Positions 34,541 through 43,178 of a DNA stretch of 64,000 nucleotides are shown one piece after another. The notes under the pieces are model-generated. The model was not told the DNA's origin. It did not search any database and was given only the letters and a program-made list of their open reading frames with translations. The DNA is from an uncultured Muribaculum sp. (lineage in GTDB: Bacteria > Bacteroidota > Bacteroidia > Bacteroidales > Muribaculaceae). Both the position numbers and the translations under genes were made by a program. Positions within the stretch are counted from its first letter, which is position 1. The number at the start of each line of letters is the position of its first letter. The stretch covers positions 69,753-133,752 of the forward strand of contig CAJTSJ010000002.1 in assembly GCA_910578785.1 (NCBI GenBank). The letters run 5' to 3'.

Positions 34541-35311
34541 ATGGATAAACACGAGATAATCAAAGAAGAGAATCGGGTATACAAGCGTCCGAAACTGCTT
34601 ACTGACAACATAATGCACTATTGTCCGGGCTGTAGCCACGGTGTGGTCCACAAGCTGGTGGCCGAAGTGATCGAGGAACTCGGACTTGAAGAGAAGACCA
34701 TAGGCATAGCGCCTGTAGGCTGTGCCGTGTTCGCATACAATTATATCGACATCGACTGGATTGAAGCCGCCCACGGACGTGCGCCCGCCATCGCTTCGGC
34801 GGTCAAGAGACTGATGCCCGACAAAATGGTGTTCACCTACCAGGGCGACGGCGACCTCGCCGCAATCGGCACATGCGAGTCGATCCATGCCGCCAACCGA
34901 GGCGAGAACATCGTGATAATCTTCATAAACAACGGCATCTACGGAATGACCGGCGGCCAGATGGCCCCGACCACGCTGGAAGGCATGAAGACCTCGACCA
35001 CTCCCTACGGACGACGCGCGGACCTGAACGGCTATCCGCTTAAGATAAGCCCGCTTTTCGCCTTGCTCGACGGCACATGCTACGTGACCCGCCAGAGCGT
35101 GCACACTCCGGCCAACACCCGCAAGACCAAAGCCGCCCTCAAGCAGGCATTCCAGAATGCCATGAACGGGCTCGGCACGTCGGTGGTCGAAGTGGTCAGC
35201 ACCTGCAACTCCGGATGGAAGATGACCCCTGCACAGTCCAATAAATGGATGGAAGAGAACATGTTGGAACATTATCCCTTGGGCGACATTAAAAACACTG
35301 TTAAGAAATGA
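34541..35311 (+). CDS. 2-oxoacid:ferredoxin oxidoreductase beta subunit (thiamine-diphosphate binding)
   Basis: 256 residues. Carries the diphosphate-binding half of the active site: YCPGCSHG near residue 27, and GDGDLAAIGT to NNGIYGMTGGQ, the GDG-x(n)-NN thiamine-diphosphate motif. It pairs with the alpha subunit upstream (14-base gap) and its stop overlaps the start of the gamma gene. The CPGC motif may help hold a cluster. This is the KorB/VorA position in the operon. Confidence 0.9.
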   Translation: MDKHEIIKEENRVYKRPKLLTDNIMHYCPGCSHGVVHKLVAEVIEELGLEEKTIGIAPVGCAVFAYNYIDIDWIEAAHGRAPAIASAVKRLMPDKMVFTYQGDGDLAAIGTCESIHAANRGENIVIIFINNGIYGMTGGQMAPTTLEGMKTSTTPYGRRADLNGYPLKISPLFALLDGTCYVTRQSVHTPANTRKTKAALKQAFQNAMNGLGTSVVEVVSTCNSGWKMTPAQSNKWMEENMLEHYPLGDIKNTVKK

Positions 35312-35844
35312 AGACTGAAATCATTATAGCTGGATTCGGAGGACAAGGCGTCCTTTCGATGGGTAAGATATTGGCCTACGCGGCTTTGATGAACGATTTG
35401 GAGGTGACCTGGATGCCCGCATACGGTCCCGAACAGCGAGGCGGCACGGCCAACGTCACCGTCATCCTGAGCGACAAGCAAATCAGCTCTCCGGTATTGA
35501 ACCGCTACGACATCGTGGTAGCCCTGAACCAGCAGAGCCTTGACAAGTTCGAAAGCAAAGTCAAGACCGGCGGAGTCCTGATATACGACGCATACGGCAT
35601 TCACCGCGCACCGACACGCACCGACATAACGGTCAAGAAGATTCCCGCCATGGATGTCTGCCTCGAGATGGGCAACACCAAAATCTACAACATGGTGGTG
35701 CTTGGTGCCGTGCTCGGCATGCGCGACATGCTTCCGCTCGACGCCGTAACCCGCGGACTCAAAAAGACCCTGCCCGAACGCCACCACCACCTGATTCCCC
35801 TCAACGAGGAGGCCATCAAGCGCGGCATGGAGTTAGTCAAATAA
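35308..35844 (+). CDS. 2-oxoacid:ferredoxin oxidoreductase gamma subunit
   Basis: 178 residues. N-terminal GFGGQGVLSMGKILAYAA is the signature of the gamma domain, and GPEQRGGTANVTVILSD follows. The ATG overlaps the beta stop by four bases (ATGA), a sign of coupled translation. It is the last gene of the delta-alpha-beta-gamma operon and is followed by a large perfect hairpin. Confidence 0.9.
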   Translation: MKTEIIIAGFGGQGVLSMGKILAYAALMNDLEVTWMPAYGPEQRGGTANVTVILSDKQISSPVLNRYDIVVALNQQSLDKFESKVKTGGVLIYDAYGIHRAPTRTDITVKKIPAMDVCLEMGNTKIYNMVVLGAVLGMRDMLPLDAVTRGLKKTLPERHHHLIPLNEEAIKRGMELVK

Positions 35845-35860
35845 TACTTTAGAAGCCTTT

Positions 35861-35909
35861 ATACATGAATGCGGGCACGCCTGTTGACGGCGTGCCCGCA
35901 TTCATGTAT
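35861..35909. repeat. Perfect 21-base-pair hairpin after the oxidoreductase operon
   Basis: The 21 bases at 35861-35881 are the exact reverse complement of 35889-35909, with a seven-base loop (TGTTGAC). It lies 17 bases past the last stop codon. No T-run follows (ATTTCAACAG), so it may be a factor-assisted terminator or a 3'-end stabiliser. The remaining 35910-36035 shows some short pairing (CCTGG with CCAGG) but nothing I can name. Confidence 0.8.
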
Positions 35910-36035
35910 ATTTCAACAGCGCGCCGCCGCGGTGTCATTTCAGGGCTCTTCCGGCCTGGAATGCTTTGGCCAGGGGCGCACCGAGCGGACAATCTGAACA
36001 AAACTTCAGGAATCCGCATTATACAATGAATTTAG

Positions 36036-36066
36036 TTGCAAGATACACGAATAATTTATAAATTTG
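36036..36066 (+). promoter_or_regulatory. Promoter of the DJ-1 family gene
   Basis: TTG, 20 bases, then TAAATTTG, a full consensus match, 38 bases before the start codon at 36104. Confidence 0.75.
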
Positions 36067-36103
36067 GGGAAAATACAAATCTATCCTTAAAACATTTTTT
36101 ATT

Positions 36104-36658
36104 ATGAAGACTTCTTATTTATTTTTAGCAAATGGCTTTGAGGAAATCGAAGCGCTCGCCCCGGTCGACATCATGCGCAGGGCAGGAATGGAGGTATACA
36201 CCGTATCTATTACCGACGAGAAGAAAGTCACCGGTGCCCACGGAGTGGAGATTAACGCAGACAAACTTATCAGCGACATAGACAGCTACGATGCCGAATG
36301 GCTGATACTTCCCGGCGGAATGCCCGGAGCCGTCAACCTCGCCGAATGCGGCCGGCTAAACGACATACTTAGAAACCAGTGGATCAAGGGCGGAAATATA
36401 GCGGCCATCTGCGCATCGCCCGCAGTAGTGCTTGCCCCGCTCGGCATTCTTCGCGGACAGGTGGCCACATGCTACCCTACTTTCAAGGACGACCTCATCA
36501 AGGGGGGAGCGAGATATATCGACCAGCGGGTAGTCGAAAGCGGAAACCTTCTGACCTCCAACGGACCGTCATCGGCACTCCTGTTCGGCTTCTCCATCGT
36601 CAGCGCCACCCTCGGCAACGACGTGGCCTCGTCAGTAGCGTCAGGGATGCTCGTATAA
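36104..36658 (+). CDS. DJ-1/PfpI family protein
   Basis: 184-residue cytoplasmic protein of the DJ-1 group (deglycase, chaperone or glyoxalase activities are reported for relatives). Features: GFEEIEALAPVDIMRRAG near the start, holding the conserved Glu, and the nucleophile elbow AAICASPAVVL with Cys103. The fold length is standard. It has its own promoter and a terminator. The exact activity of this branch is not known. Confidence 0.92.
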   Translation: MKTSYLFLANGFEEIEALAPVDIMRRAGMEVYTVSITDEKKVTGAHGVEINADKLISDIDSYDAEWLILPGGMPGAVNLAECGRLNDILRNQWIKGGNIAAICASPAVVLAPLGILRGQVATCYPTFKDDLIKGGARYIDQRVVESGNLLTSNGPSSALLFGFSIVSATLGNDVASSVASGMLV

Positions 36659-36690
36659 CAAAGTTTCACACAATTAACCACATACAAGAC

Positions 36691-36732
36691 AGCGCGTTAA
36701 GTCCCAACGAGGATTTACGCGCTATCTTTTTG
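36691..36732 (+). terminator. Intrinsic terminator after the DJ-1 gene
   Basis: AGCGCGT (36691-36697) pairs with ACGCGCT (36717-36723), extended by partly paired inner bases, and is followed by ATCTTTTT. Confidence 0.75.
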
Positions 36733-36804
36733 CAAAAAAAGTGACGCATATTTAACTTTTTTTCCTAAATTCGCAAAATACAACCAAATTTAGTTTTTAC
36801 CGCT

Positions 36805-37827
36805 ATGAGTACCGAATTAGAATGGAGCAAGCTGTCTTTCGGCTATATTCCGACTGATTATAACGTGCGTTGCTACTATCGCGACGGCAAGTGGGGCGAC
36901 ATCGAAGTCTCACAGTCTGAAACCATCGAACTTCACATGGCCGCCACCGCTCTTCACTACGGGCAGGAGGTGTTCGAGGGCCTGAAAGCCTTCCGCCGCA
37001 AAGATGGAAAGACAGGTATATTCCGTCTTGAAGAAAATGCCAAACGTATCATCGAATCGGCCAAGGGCCTTATGATGGAGCCGGTTCCCGTCGAGCTTTT
37101 CGTCGAGATGGTAAAGAAAGTCGTAAAACTCAACGAACGCTTCGTTCCGCCCTACGGAAGCGGGGCATCGCTGTATATCCGTCCACTCGAAATCGGCATC
37201 TCGGCTCAGGTAGGCGTAAAACCCGCCAAGGAATACATGTTCCTGATACTCGTCAGCCCCGTCGGCCCGTATTTCAAGGAGGGATTCAAGCCGACAAACA
37301 TCTGCATCACCCGTCGTTTTGACCGCGTGGCACCCAAGGGCACCGGACGCTGGAAGGTGGGAGGCAACTATGCCGCCAGCCTCGAGGCAGGCGAACTGGC
37401 CCACTCCAAAGGCTACTCGGCAGTGCTTTATCTCGACCCGAAAGAGAAGAAGTATCTCGACGAATGCGGCCCTGCCAACTTCTTCGCCATCAAGAACGGC
37501 AAATATATCACTCCCGCGTCGGAATCAATCCTGCCCTCAATCACCAACAAGAGCTTCATGCAGCTCGCCAAGGATATGGGCATCGAGGTTGAATGCCGCC
37601 ACATACCGGTAGAGGAACTATCGGAAATCCAGGAAGCCGCCGCCTGCGGAACAGCCGCGGTGGCATCGCCCATCGGCGAAATCGACGACCTCGACACCGA
37701 CCACAAGTACATCATCAGCAAGGACGGCAACCCCGGCCCCGTCACCACCGCCCTCTACAACAAACTCCGCGCCATACAGCTGGGCGAAGAAGAGGACATC
37801 CATGGCTGGAACACCATTCTCGATTAA
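36805..37827 (+). CDS. ilvE: Branched-chain amino acid aminotransferase
   Basis: 340-residue class IV pyridoxal-phosphate enzyme that interconverts valine, leucine or isoleucine and their 2-oxoacids. HYGQEVFEGLKAFRRKDG is the typical start of the fold, the PLP lysine is Lys184 in GRWKVGGNYAAS, and YLDECGPANFFAIK followed by GTAAVASPIGEI completes the signature. The length fits the eukaryote-like IlvE subgroup common in Bacteroidetes. It is monocistronic with a clear terminator. Together with the oxidoreductase operon upstream it forms a route between branched-chain amino acids and branched acyl-CoA. Confidence 0.95.
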   Translation: MSTELEWSKLSFGYIPTDYNVRCYYRDGKWGDIEVSQSETIELHMAATALHYGQEVFEGLKAFRRKDGKTGIFRLEENAKRIIESAKGLMMEPVPVELFVEMVKKVVKLNERFVPPYGSGASLYIRPLEIGISAQVGVKPAKEYMFLILVSPVGPYFKEGFKPTNICITRRFDRVAPKGTGRWKVGGNYAASLEAGELAHSKGYSAVLYLDPKEKKYLDECGPANFFAIKNGKYITPASESILPSITNKSFMQLAKDMGIEVECRHIPVEELSEIQEAAACGTAAVASPIGEIDDLDTDHKYIISKDGNPGPVTTALYNKLRAIQLGEEEDIHGWNTILD

Positions 37828-37847
37828 TACACCCCGACCATATCAAC

Positions 37848-37881
37848 AAAGAGCCTTGGCATACCGGCCAAGGCTCTTTTC
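37848..37881 (+). terminator. Intrinsic terminator after ilvE
   Basis: AAAGAGCCTTGGC (37848-37860) pairs with GCCAAGGCTCTTT (37867-37879) across a six-base loop, ending in a T-run. The HD gene starts only ten bases later, so its promoter must overlap this element or lie upstream. Confidence 0.9.
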
Positions 37882-37890
37882 ATCAACCAT

Positions 37891-38472
37891 ATGTTTGACT
37901 ACCAAGCCCTAATCGACAAATTCTATCCGGAATCGCAGCCGGAACTGCGCCGCATCTACATGAAGCATGCCACACAAGTGGCCGACCTGGCCGAAGACCT
38001 CAACCGTGCATGCCGGCTCGGACTCGACCCGGAGCAGGTGCGCGGGGCGGCCATGACACACGACATCGGCATCTTCGCCTCCGACGCAAAAGGCATCCAC
38101 TGCTATGGCTCGGAACCCTATCTTCGCCACGGCATCATAGGCGCAGAGCTGCTGCGCAAGGAGGGCGCGCCTGAAGAATGGGCCCGCGTGGCCGAACGCC
38201 ACACAGGGTCAGGCATCACGGCCGAGGACGTAATAATGCTCGACCTGCCGTTTCCGGTGGCCGACTACTGTCCGGTGACGATGCTCGAAAAGTTAGTATG
38301 CTATGCCGACAAATTCTATTCGAAAAGCGGCTCAATGCAGCGTAAAAGTTTTGACCGGGCACGGATGTCCATAGCCCGCCACGGAAGCGACGCCCTCGCC
38401 CGCTTCGACCGCCTGCACGAGCTGTTCACCCCCGCCGACGAACCCGATCCGGTTCAGAGCAACAACTCATAG
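37891..38472 (+). CDS. HD-domain phosphohydrolase-like protein
   Basis: 193 residues, cytoplasmic. HATQVADLAEDLNRACRLGLDPEQVRGAAMTHDIG carries the first His and the HD pair, followed by LRHGIIGAELL and VAERHTG with further His ligands, then a terminal Asp-containing helix (KLVCYADKFYSK). The HD family hydrolyses phosphoester bonds, often of nucleotides; no substrate can be named. Its 3' end overlaps the convergent GNAT gene by 19 bases. Confidence 0.85.
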   Translation: MFDYQALIDKFYPESQPELRRIYMKHATQVADLAEDLNRACRLGLDPEQVRGAAMTHDIGIFASDAKGIHCYGSEPYLRHGIIGAELLRKEGAPEEWARVAERHTGSGITAEDVIMLDLPFPVADYCPVTMLEKLVCYADKFYSKSGSMQRKSFDRARMSIARHGSDALARFDRLHELFTPADEPDPVQSNNS

Positions 38473-38969
38473 TCGACCACGTCGAGATAGCGGCCGAACT
38501 TAAATCCCACTTCCTTAAACAGCGACACCTGCTCGAAGCCGAGGCCACGGTGAAACGCTATGCTCGCCACGTTGTCGCCGGTGATGCAGGCTATGAGCGC
38601 CCTGCACTCCCGGCCGCGGCATTCATCGATGAGCCTGTCCATAAGCCGCCGGCCAAGATGCAGATGGCGGGCCTGCTCGTCGATATACACCGTAGTCTCC
38701 CATGTACGGCAATATGCCGGACGGCTTTTCCATTCGTGGGCATAGCAATATCCCACGACCCTGCCTCCGGACTCGGCCACGAAATACGGATATTCACGTG
38801 ATATCTCCTCGATGCGCCGCCGCATCTCACCGGCTGTCACGGCTTCGGTCTCAAACGAGATGGCCGTGTTCAACACATAGTTATTATAGATGGCCGCTAT
38901 GGCATCGGCATCGGAGGGAGATACAGAGCGGATAGCCACCGTCCTCCCACAACAATAAACGTTATCCAT
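38454..38969 (-). CDS. GNAT family N-acetyltransferase (phosphinothricin-acetyltransferase-like)
   Basis: 171 residues from the ATG at 38969. A longer frame starting at 39059 would begin upstream of the promoter at 38989-39019, so I rejected it. The fold shows VRSVSPSD-type strand 1, the IYNNYVLNTAISFETE segment typical of the phosphinothricin/methionine-sulfoximine acetyltransferase group, VYIDEQARHLHLGRRLMDRLIDE (acetyl-CoA loop, with the LGRRL form of the Q/RxxGxG/A motif) and the terminal FHRGLGFEQ. The real acceptor is probably an amino-acid analogue or a metabolite. Confidence 0.85.
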   Translation of the reverse strand: MDNVYCCGRTVAIRSVSPSDADAIAAIYNNYVLNTAISFETEAVTAGEMRRRIEEISREYPYFVAESGGRVVGYCYAHEWKSRPAYCRTWETTVYIDEQARHLHLGRRLMDRLIDECRGRECRALIACITGDNVASIAFHRGLGFEQVSLFKEVGFKFGRYLDVVDYELLL

Positions 38970-38988
38970 TACCTTTGTAAATTTCGCG

Positions 38989-39019
38989 CAAAAATACACA
39001 TTTCCACGCCGTCGCGCAA
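38989..39019 (-). promoter_or_regulatory. Promoter of the GNAT gene
   Basis: On the minus strand TTG, 20 bases, TATTTTTG: a full consensus match, 20 bases before the ATG at 38969. Confidence 0.75.
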
Positions 39020-39064
39020 CTCCCGCAAAGCAAAAACAATTCCGGACAATGCTCTCCAAATCAT

Positions 39065-39095
39065 TTGCAAAATCAATAAATATTCGTTAACTTTG
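39065..39095 (+). promoter_or_regulatory. Promoter of the GH43-GH31-GH97 operon
   Basis: TTG, exactly 20 bases, TAACTTTG. The predicted start is about 39102, right at the base of a long hairpin. There is no rightward gene upstream, since the GNAT gene reads away. Confidence 0.8.
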
Positions 39096-39099
39096 CATA

Positions 39100-39171
39100 G
39101 AGATGCACATAATGGAGTGTCTGCCCAACAACGGCAGCACACGTTCCACTATGTGCATCTCTGTTTTTATA
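39100..39171 (+). terminator. Leader hairpin-terminator (attenuator or small RNA)
   Basis: AGAGATGCACATAATGGA pairs with TCCACTATGTGCATCTCT (one mismatch), and inside it GTGT-CTGCC pairs with GGCAG-C-ACAC around a CAACAAC loop, giving about 27 pairs. GTTTTTAT follows. This is a textbook terminator, but it lies immediately after a promoter and before the GH43 gene. It would give a transcript of about 70 bases unless terminated less than fully or opened by a ribosome or protein. Confidence 0.8.
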
Positions 39172-39237
39172 TCTCGGGGGAAACGCCTCCCGAATCCTAA
39201 TAACCAAATACTTACCACCAACATTATTGCAGCATGA
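39103..39237 (+). CDS. Possible 44-codon leader ORF overlapping the GH43 start
   Basis: An ATG at 39103, at or one base after the predicted transcription start, opens a 44-codon frame that runs through the whole terminator hairpin. It stops at TGA 39235-39237, which overlaps the ATG of the GH43 gene (ATGA at 39234). The peptide has no recognisable motif. The overlap and the position suggest translation could open the terminator and feed ribosomes to GH43, but a chance frame cannot be excluded. Confidence 0.35.
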   Translation: MHIMECLPNNGSTRSTMCISVFISRGKRLPNPNNQILTTNIIAA

Positions 39238-40574
39238 AACGATTACAGCTAATTGCCCTGAGCCTGATTGCGGCCGGCGCCTCAACAGCAGCCGCCTTCG
39301 GACAGACACGTCCTATCATCCAGACCAAATACACCGCCGACCCGGCACCGATGGTCTACAACGACACCGTATTCCTGTACACCACCCATGATGAAAACGA
39401 CGCCCAGAGCTACGGCTTCAAGATGAAGGACTGGCTCCTTTACACATCGACCGACATGGTCAACTGGACCGACCACGGCGCAGTGGCCTCGCTCAAGGAC
39501 TTCAAATGGTATCCGGGCGACAACGGCGCCTGGGCAGAGCAAGTGGTCGAGCGCAACGGCAAATTCTACATGTACTGTCCCATCCACGGGCACGGAATCG
39601 GCGTTCTGGTAGCCGACAGCCCCTACGGACCGTTTAAGGATCCCATCGGCAAGCCCCTGGTGTGGCAACGCGAACACTGGGACGACATCGACCCCAGCGT
39701 GTTCATCGACGACGACGGACAGGCCTACATGTACTGGGGCAATCCGAACCTTTACTGCGTCAAGCTCAACGACGACATGATATCATACAGCGGCGAAATC
39801 ATGAAGATGCCCCGCATCGAGGACTATCAGGAAGGGCCGTGGTTCTACAAGCGCAACAACCGCTACTATCTGGCATTTGCGTCGACATGCTGCCCCGAAG
39901 GCATAGGCTACGCCATGAGCCTGTCGCCGCTCGGCCCGTGGGAATACAAAGGCCACATCATGAACCACACTCCGCGAACCCGCGGCAACCACCCCGGCAT
40001 CATCGACTACAAGGGGAAGAGCTACGTGTTCGGACTTAGCTACGACGTGCTGCGCATCGACACGCCCGACCACCACGAACGCCGCAACGTGGAGGCCGCC
40101 GAGATGACCTACAATGCCGACGGCACCATCAAGGAAACGCCCTACTGGCGCGACGCCACACTGAATCAGCTCGAATGGCTTGACCCCTACCGCCGCGTAG
40201 AGGGCGAGACCATGGCCTGGGGCTACGGACTTACCACCGAAAAGGCCGCGGACGGCAACATATATCTTACCGGCATCGACAACGGCGAGACGCTCACCGT
40301 GGCAGGTGTCAACTTCGGCAAGGGGGCAAAGAAATTCACGGCTTACGTGGCCACCGACAAAACCGGATGCGCCATTGAAATTCACCTCGACAGCGCCGAC
40401 GGGCCTCTCGTAGGCACGCTCGACGTGGCTCCCGGAACAAACATGAGCGACTACACCCTGCAGTCGTGCAAGGTCAAAGAGGCCAAAGGCATCCACGACT
40501 TAGTGTTCAAGTTCACCGGCCCCGCCGACAAGAAGGACCTGATGAACATCGACTACTGGCAATTCTCAAAATAA
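39234..40574 (+). CDS. Exported GH43 glycoside hydrolase with CBM6-like C-terminal domain
   Basis: 446 residues. Signal peptide ends near AAAFGQ. Catalytic acids: Asp in YTADPAPMVY (first blade), Asp in DDIDPSVFIDDDG (middle) and Glu in DYQEGPWFYKRN (general acid, the EGP form). GNHPGIIDYKG follows. From about residue 310 a CBM6-like beta-sandwich (VEGETMAWGYGL to MNIDYWQF) should bind the polysaccharide. This layout is common in xylosidases and arabinofuranosidases. It is the first of three hydrolase genes with 10- and 8-base gaps, so they are one operon, controlled by the leader described above. Confidence 0.9.
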   Translation: MKRLQLIALSLIAAGASTAAAFGQTRPIIQTKYTADPAPMVYNDTVFLYTTHDENDAQSYGFKMKDWLLYTSTDMVNWTDHGAVASLKDFKWYPGDNGAWAEQVVERNGKFYMYCPIHGHGIGVLVADSPYGPFKDPIGKPLVWQREHWDDIDPSVFIDDDGQAYMYWGNPNLYCVKLNDDMISYSGEIMKMPRIEDYQEGPWFYKRNNRYYLAFASTCCPEGIGYAMSLSPLGPWEYKGHIMNHTPRTRGNHPGIIDYKGKSYVFGLSYDVLRIDTPDHHERRNVEAAEMTYNADGTIKETPYWRDATLNQLEWLDPYRRVEGETMAWGYGLTTEKAADGNIYLTGIDNGETLTVAGVNFGKGAKKFTAYVATDKTGCAIEIHLDSADGPLVGTLDVAPGTNMSDYTLQSCKVKEAKGIHDLVFKFTGPADKKDLMNIDYWQFSK

Positions 40575-40584
40575 CAGGCTCCAT

Positions 40585-43170
40585 ATGAGACTACTATCCA
40601 CTACCATACTGGCCATAGCGGTCGCCGCATGCGGAATGCCGACGTGCCATGCATCAGGACTTAAGGCCGGAGCCGACGTCACTGTCAGCACTGCCGACGG
40701 GACACTTCATCTGACCCCGCTGGCCGACAACGCCGTCCGTGTACGCTTCTGCAAGAACCGCGCGCTCGACCTGCCCGAATGGGTATATGTCGACAACGCC
40801 TCCAGCGCCGACATTCCGGTCGACGTCACCGAGAACGCTTCCGGCACTGTCGTCAGGCTGCCACGCCTTACCCTCGGCATCGACAAGGCGTCGGGCTTGA
40901 TAACCTACTCCGGAGCCGACGGCAACAAGCTTGTCGGCGAGATTGCCCGCGGCCTTAATCCGACCGAGATAGCCGGAACAAAGGCATACTCGGCCGATGC
41001 CGTGTTCGATGCACCTGAGGGCGAGATTCTGATGGGTCTGGGACAATTCCAGGACGGCTACGTCAACGTGCGCGGCCTGTCGCGCCGTCTCACTCAGGTC
41101 AACACCCAGATATCCATACCCATGGTGATATCCTCGCGCGGCTACGGACTGCTGTGGAACAACTACGGCATGACCGACTTCAACATCGACCGCGACTCAT
41201 ACGTGGCAATGCAGAAAGCCTCATCCGGAGGCAACAAGGTGGAGGTCGACGTCACCTCGACAAGCGGAGGCAAGAAGGAAATCCGCGAGGACAATCTGTT
41301 TACAGCCGAACTCAACGTGCCATCCGACGGCCGATATGCGCTTCTGCTCGACGTAGGACGCGACATGGCCCGCCACCATAACCTCGCCGTCGACGACAGC
41401 ATGGTCATCAACATCGACAACCTGTGGCTGCCTCCCACGGCATCGGCCATAGTCGACCTCAAAGCCGGAACCCACAGCCTGACATCGCGGCTCGACAAGA
41501 ACGATTCGCCGACGGTGTATTTCCGTAAAGTCGACAATACGACCACCTTCTTCTCGCCCGTGGCCGACTGCGTGGACTATACCGTATTCTCCGGCACCGC
41601 CGACGAAGTGATAGCCTCATACCGCGAAGCCACCGGCGGAACACCACTGATGCCGCTATGGAGCCTGGGCTACATCCACTGCCGCGAACGCTTCCACTCG
41701 CAGAACGAGCTGCTGTCGACCGCAAAGACCTTCCGCGACAAGGATATTCCCGTCGACGTAATCGTCCAGGACTGGCAGTACTGGGGCAAGAACGGATGGA
41801 ACGCCATGGTGTTTGACAGCGATTCATATCCCGCCCCCAAAGAGATGGTCGACTCGCTCCACAGCCTCGACATGAAGATGATGCTGTCCGTATGGTCGAA
41901 AATCGACCCGGAGTCGGAACTCGGACGCAAGGCCGCGGAGAAGGGCTACTTCATTCCCGGAACGCAGTGGATCGACTTCTTCAATCCGGAAGCGGCCGAA
42001 TTCTACTGGACCAATTTCAGCGACCGGCTCCTGTCGCTTGGCATCGACGCGTGGTGGCAGGACGCGACCGAACCTGAAAACGACGACCTGCGCAACCGCA
42101 GGGTGATGAACGGCACAGTGCCCGGCGAAGTCTACCGCAACGTGTACCCCCTGCTGGTCAACAAGACCGTATATGAAGGCTGCCGCCGCGACGCTCCGTC
42201 GAAGCGCTCCATGATACTTACAAGAAGTGCATTTCCCGGCATACAGCGCTACGGAACGGCCATGTGGACCGGCGACGTGGGCAACGACTGGCAGACTCTG
42301 CGCATCCAGCTTAAGGCCGGTCTGGACTTCGCCGCGTCGGGAATGCCCTGGTGGACCTACGACGCAGGAGGATTCTTCCGTCCCGGCAACCAGCACACCA
42401 ATCCTGAGTATATCGAATGCATGCTCCGATGGATACAGGCGTCCGCGTTCCTGCCCCTGATGCGTGTCCACGGCTATATGAGCGACACCGAGCCATGGCT
42501 TTACGGCGACGAGGCACAGCGCATCATCACCGAATGCATCAACCTACGCTACAGGATGTTGCCCTACATCTACTCCGAAGCCGCACAGGTCACACTCAAC
42601 GGTTCGACCATCATGCGTCCGCTCATGTTCGACTTCCCCGCCGACAAGACGGCCGCGGCCAATGACTCGGAATACATGTTCGGCCACAGCATACTCGTCA
42701 ATCCCGTGACCGCCCCGGGTGCAAGTTCGTGGAAGACCTACCTGCCGCAGACCGAAGGCGGATGGACCGACTTCCGGACCGGCAAACACTACGACGGAGG
42801 CCAATACGTGGACACCCCCGTCACCATCGAGCAGATACCGGTATTCGTCAAGGCCGGAGCGATACTGCCCCTCGGCGCACCCGTACAGCACTCCGCCGCC
42901 TCATCCGGACAGCCTATGGAGCTGAACGTGTATCCCGGAGCCGACGGCTACTTTGAGCTTTACGAGGACGACGGCACCACCTACGGCTACGAACAGGGCG
43001 ACTACTCCGTCATCCCGATAAAGTGGGACAACGCCACAAGGACCCTGACGTTAGAGAAAGCGCGCGGCGCCAGACCGGTCGGAAACAAGGAATTTACAGT
43101 AAAAGCCGGCGGTTCGCAGACCAAAGTCCGCTACAACGGCAAACGCATTAAACTTAAGATAAAAAACTAA
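40585..43170 (+). CDS. GH31 family alpha-glycosidase with PA14-like insert (alpha-xylosidase-like)
   Basis: 861 residues with signal peptide (about 24 residues). N-terminal beta domain; a PA14-like insert about residues 215-320 (LFTAELNVPSDGRYALLLDVG, DLKAGTHSLTSRL); the (beta/alpha)8 barrel with the nucleophile Asp493 in AWWQDATEPEND and acid/base Asp564 in WTGDVGNDW; then C-terminal beta domains. The PA14-plus-DATEPE combination resembles bacterial alpha-xylosidases acting on xyloglucan or isoprimeverose-type ends, but alpha-glucosidase or alpha-galactosidase activity cannot be ruled out. Second gene of the GH43-GH31-GH97 operon. Confidence 0.9.
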   Translation: MRLLSTTILAIAVAACGMPTCHASGLKAGADVTVSTADGTLHLTPLADNAVRVRFCKNRALDLPEWVYVDNASSADIPVDVTENASGTVVRLPRLTLGIDKASGLITYSGADGNKLVGEIARGLNPTEIAGTKAYSADAVFDAPEGEILMGLGQFQDGYVNVRGLSRRLTQVNTQISIPMVISSRGYGLLWNNYGMTDFNIDRDSYVAMQKASSGGNKVEVDVTSTSGGKKEIREDNLFTAELNVPSDGRYALLLDVGRDMARHHNLAVDDSMVINIDNLWLPPTASAIVDLKAGTHSLTSRLDKNDSPTVYFRKVDNTTTFFSPVADCVDYTVFSGTADEVIASYREATGGTPLMPLWSLGYIHCRERFHSQNELLSTAKTFRDKDIPVDVIVQDWQYWGKNGWNAMVFDSDSYPAPKEMVDSLHSLDMKMMLSVWSKIDPESELGRKAAEKGYFIPGTQWIDFFNPEAAEFYWTNFSDRLLSLGIDAWWQDATEPENDDLRNRRVMNGTVPGEVYRNVYPLLVNKTVYEGCRRDAPSKRSMILTRSAFPGIQRYGTAMWTGDVGNDWQTLRIQLKAGLDFAASGMPWWTYDAGGFFRPGNQHTNPEYIECMLRWIQASAFLPLMRVHGYMSDTEPWLYGDEAQRIITECINLRYRMLPYIYSEAAQVTLNGSTIMRPLMFDFPADKTAAANDSEYMFGHSILVNPVTAPGASSWKTYLPQTEGGWTDFRTGKHYDGGQYVDTPVTIEQIPVFVKAGAILPLGAPVQHSAASSGQPMELNVYPGADGYFELYEDDGTTYGYEQGDYSVIPIKWDNATRTLTLEKARGARPVGNKEFTVKAGGSQTKVRYNGKRIKLKIKN

Positions 43171-43178
43171 ACATATTT

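Noticed and set aside
38970..39059. Longer GNAT start at 39059
   Set aside because: The promoter at 38989-39019 lies between it and the ATG at 38969, so it would not be transcribed.
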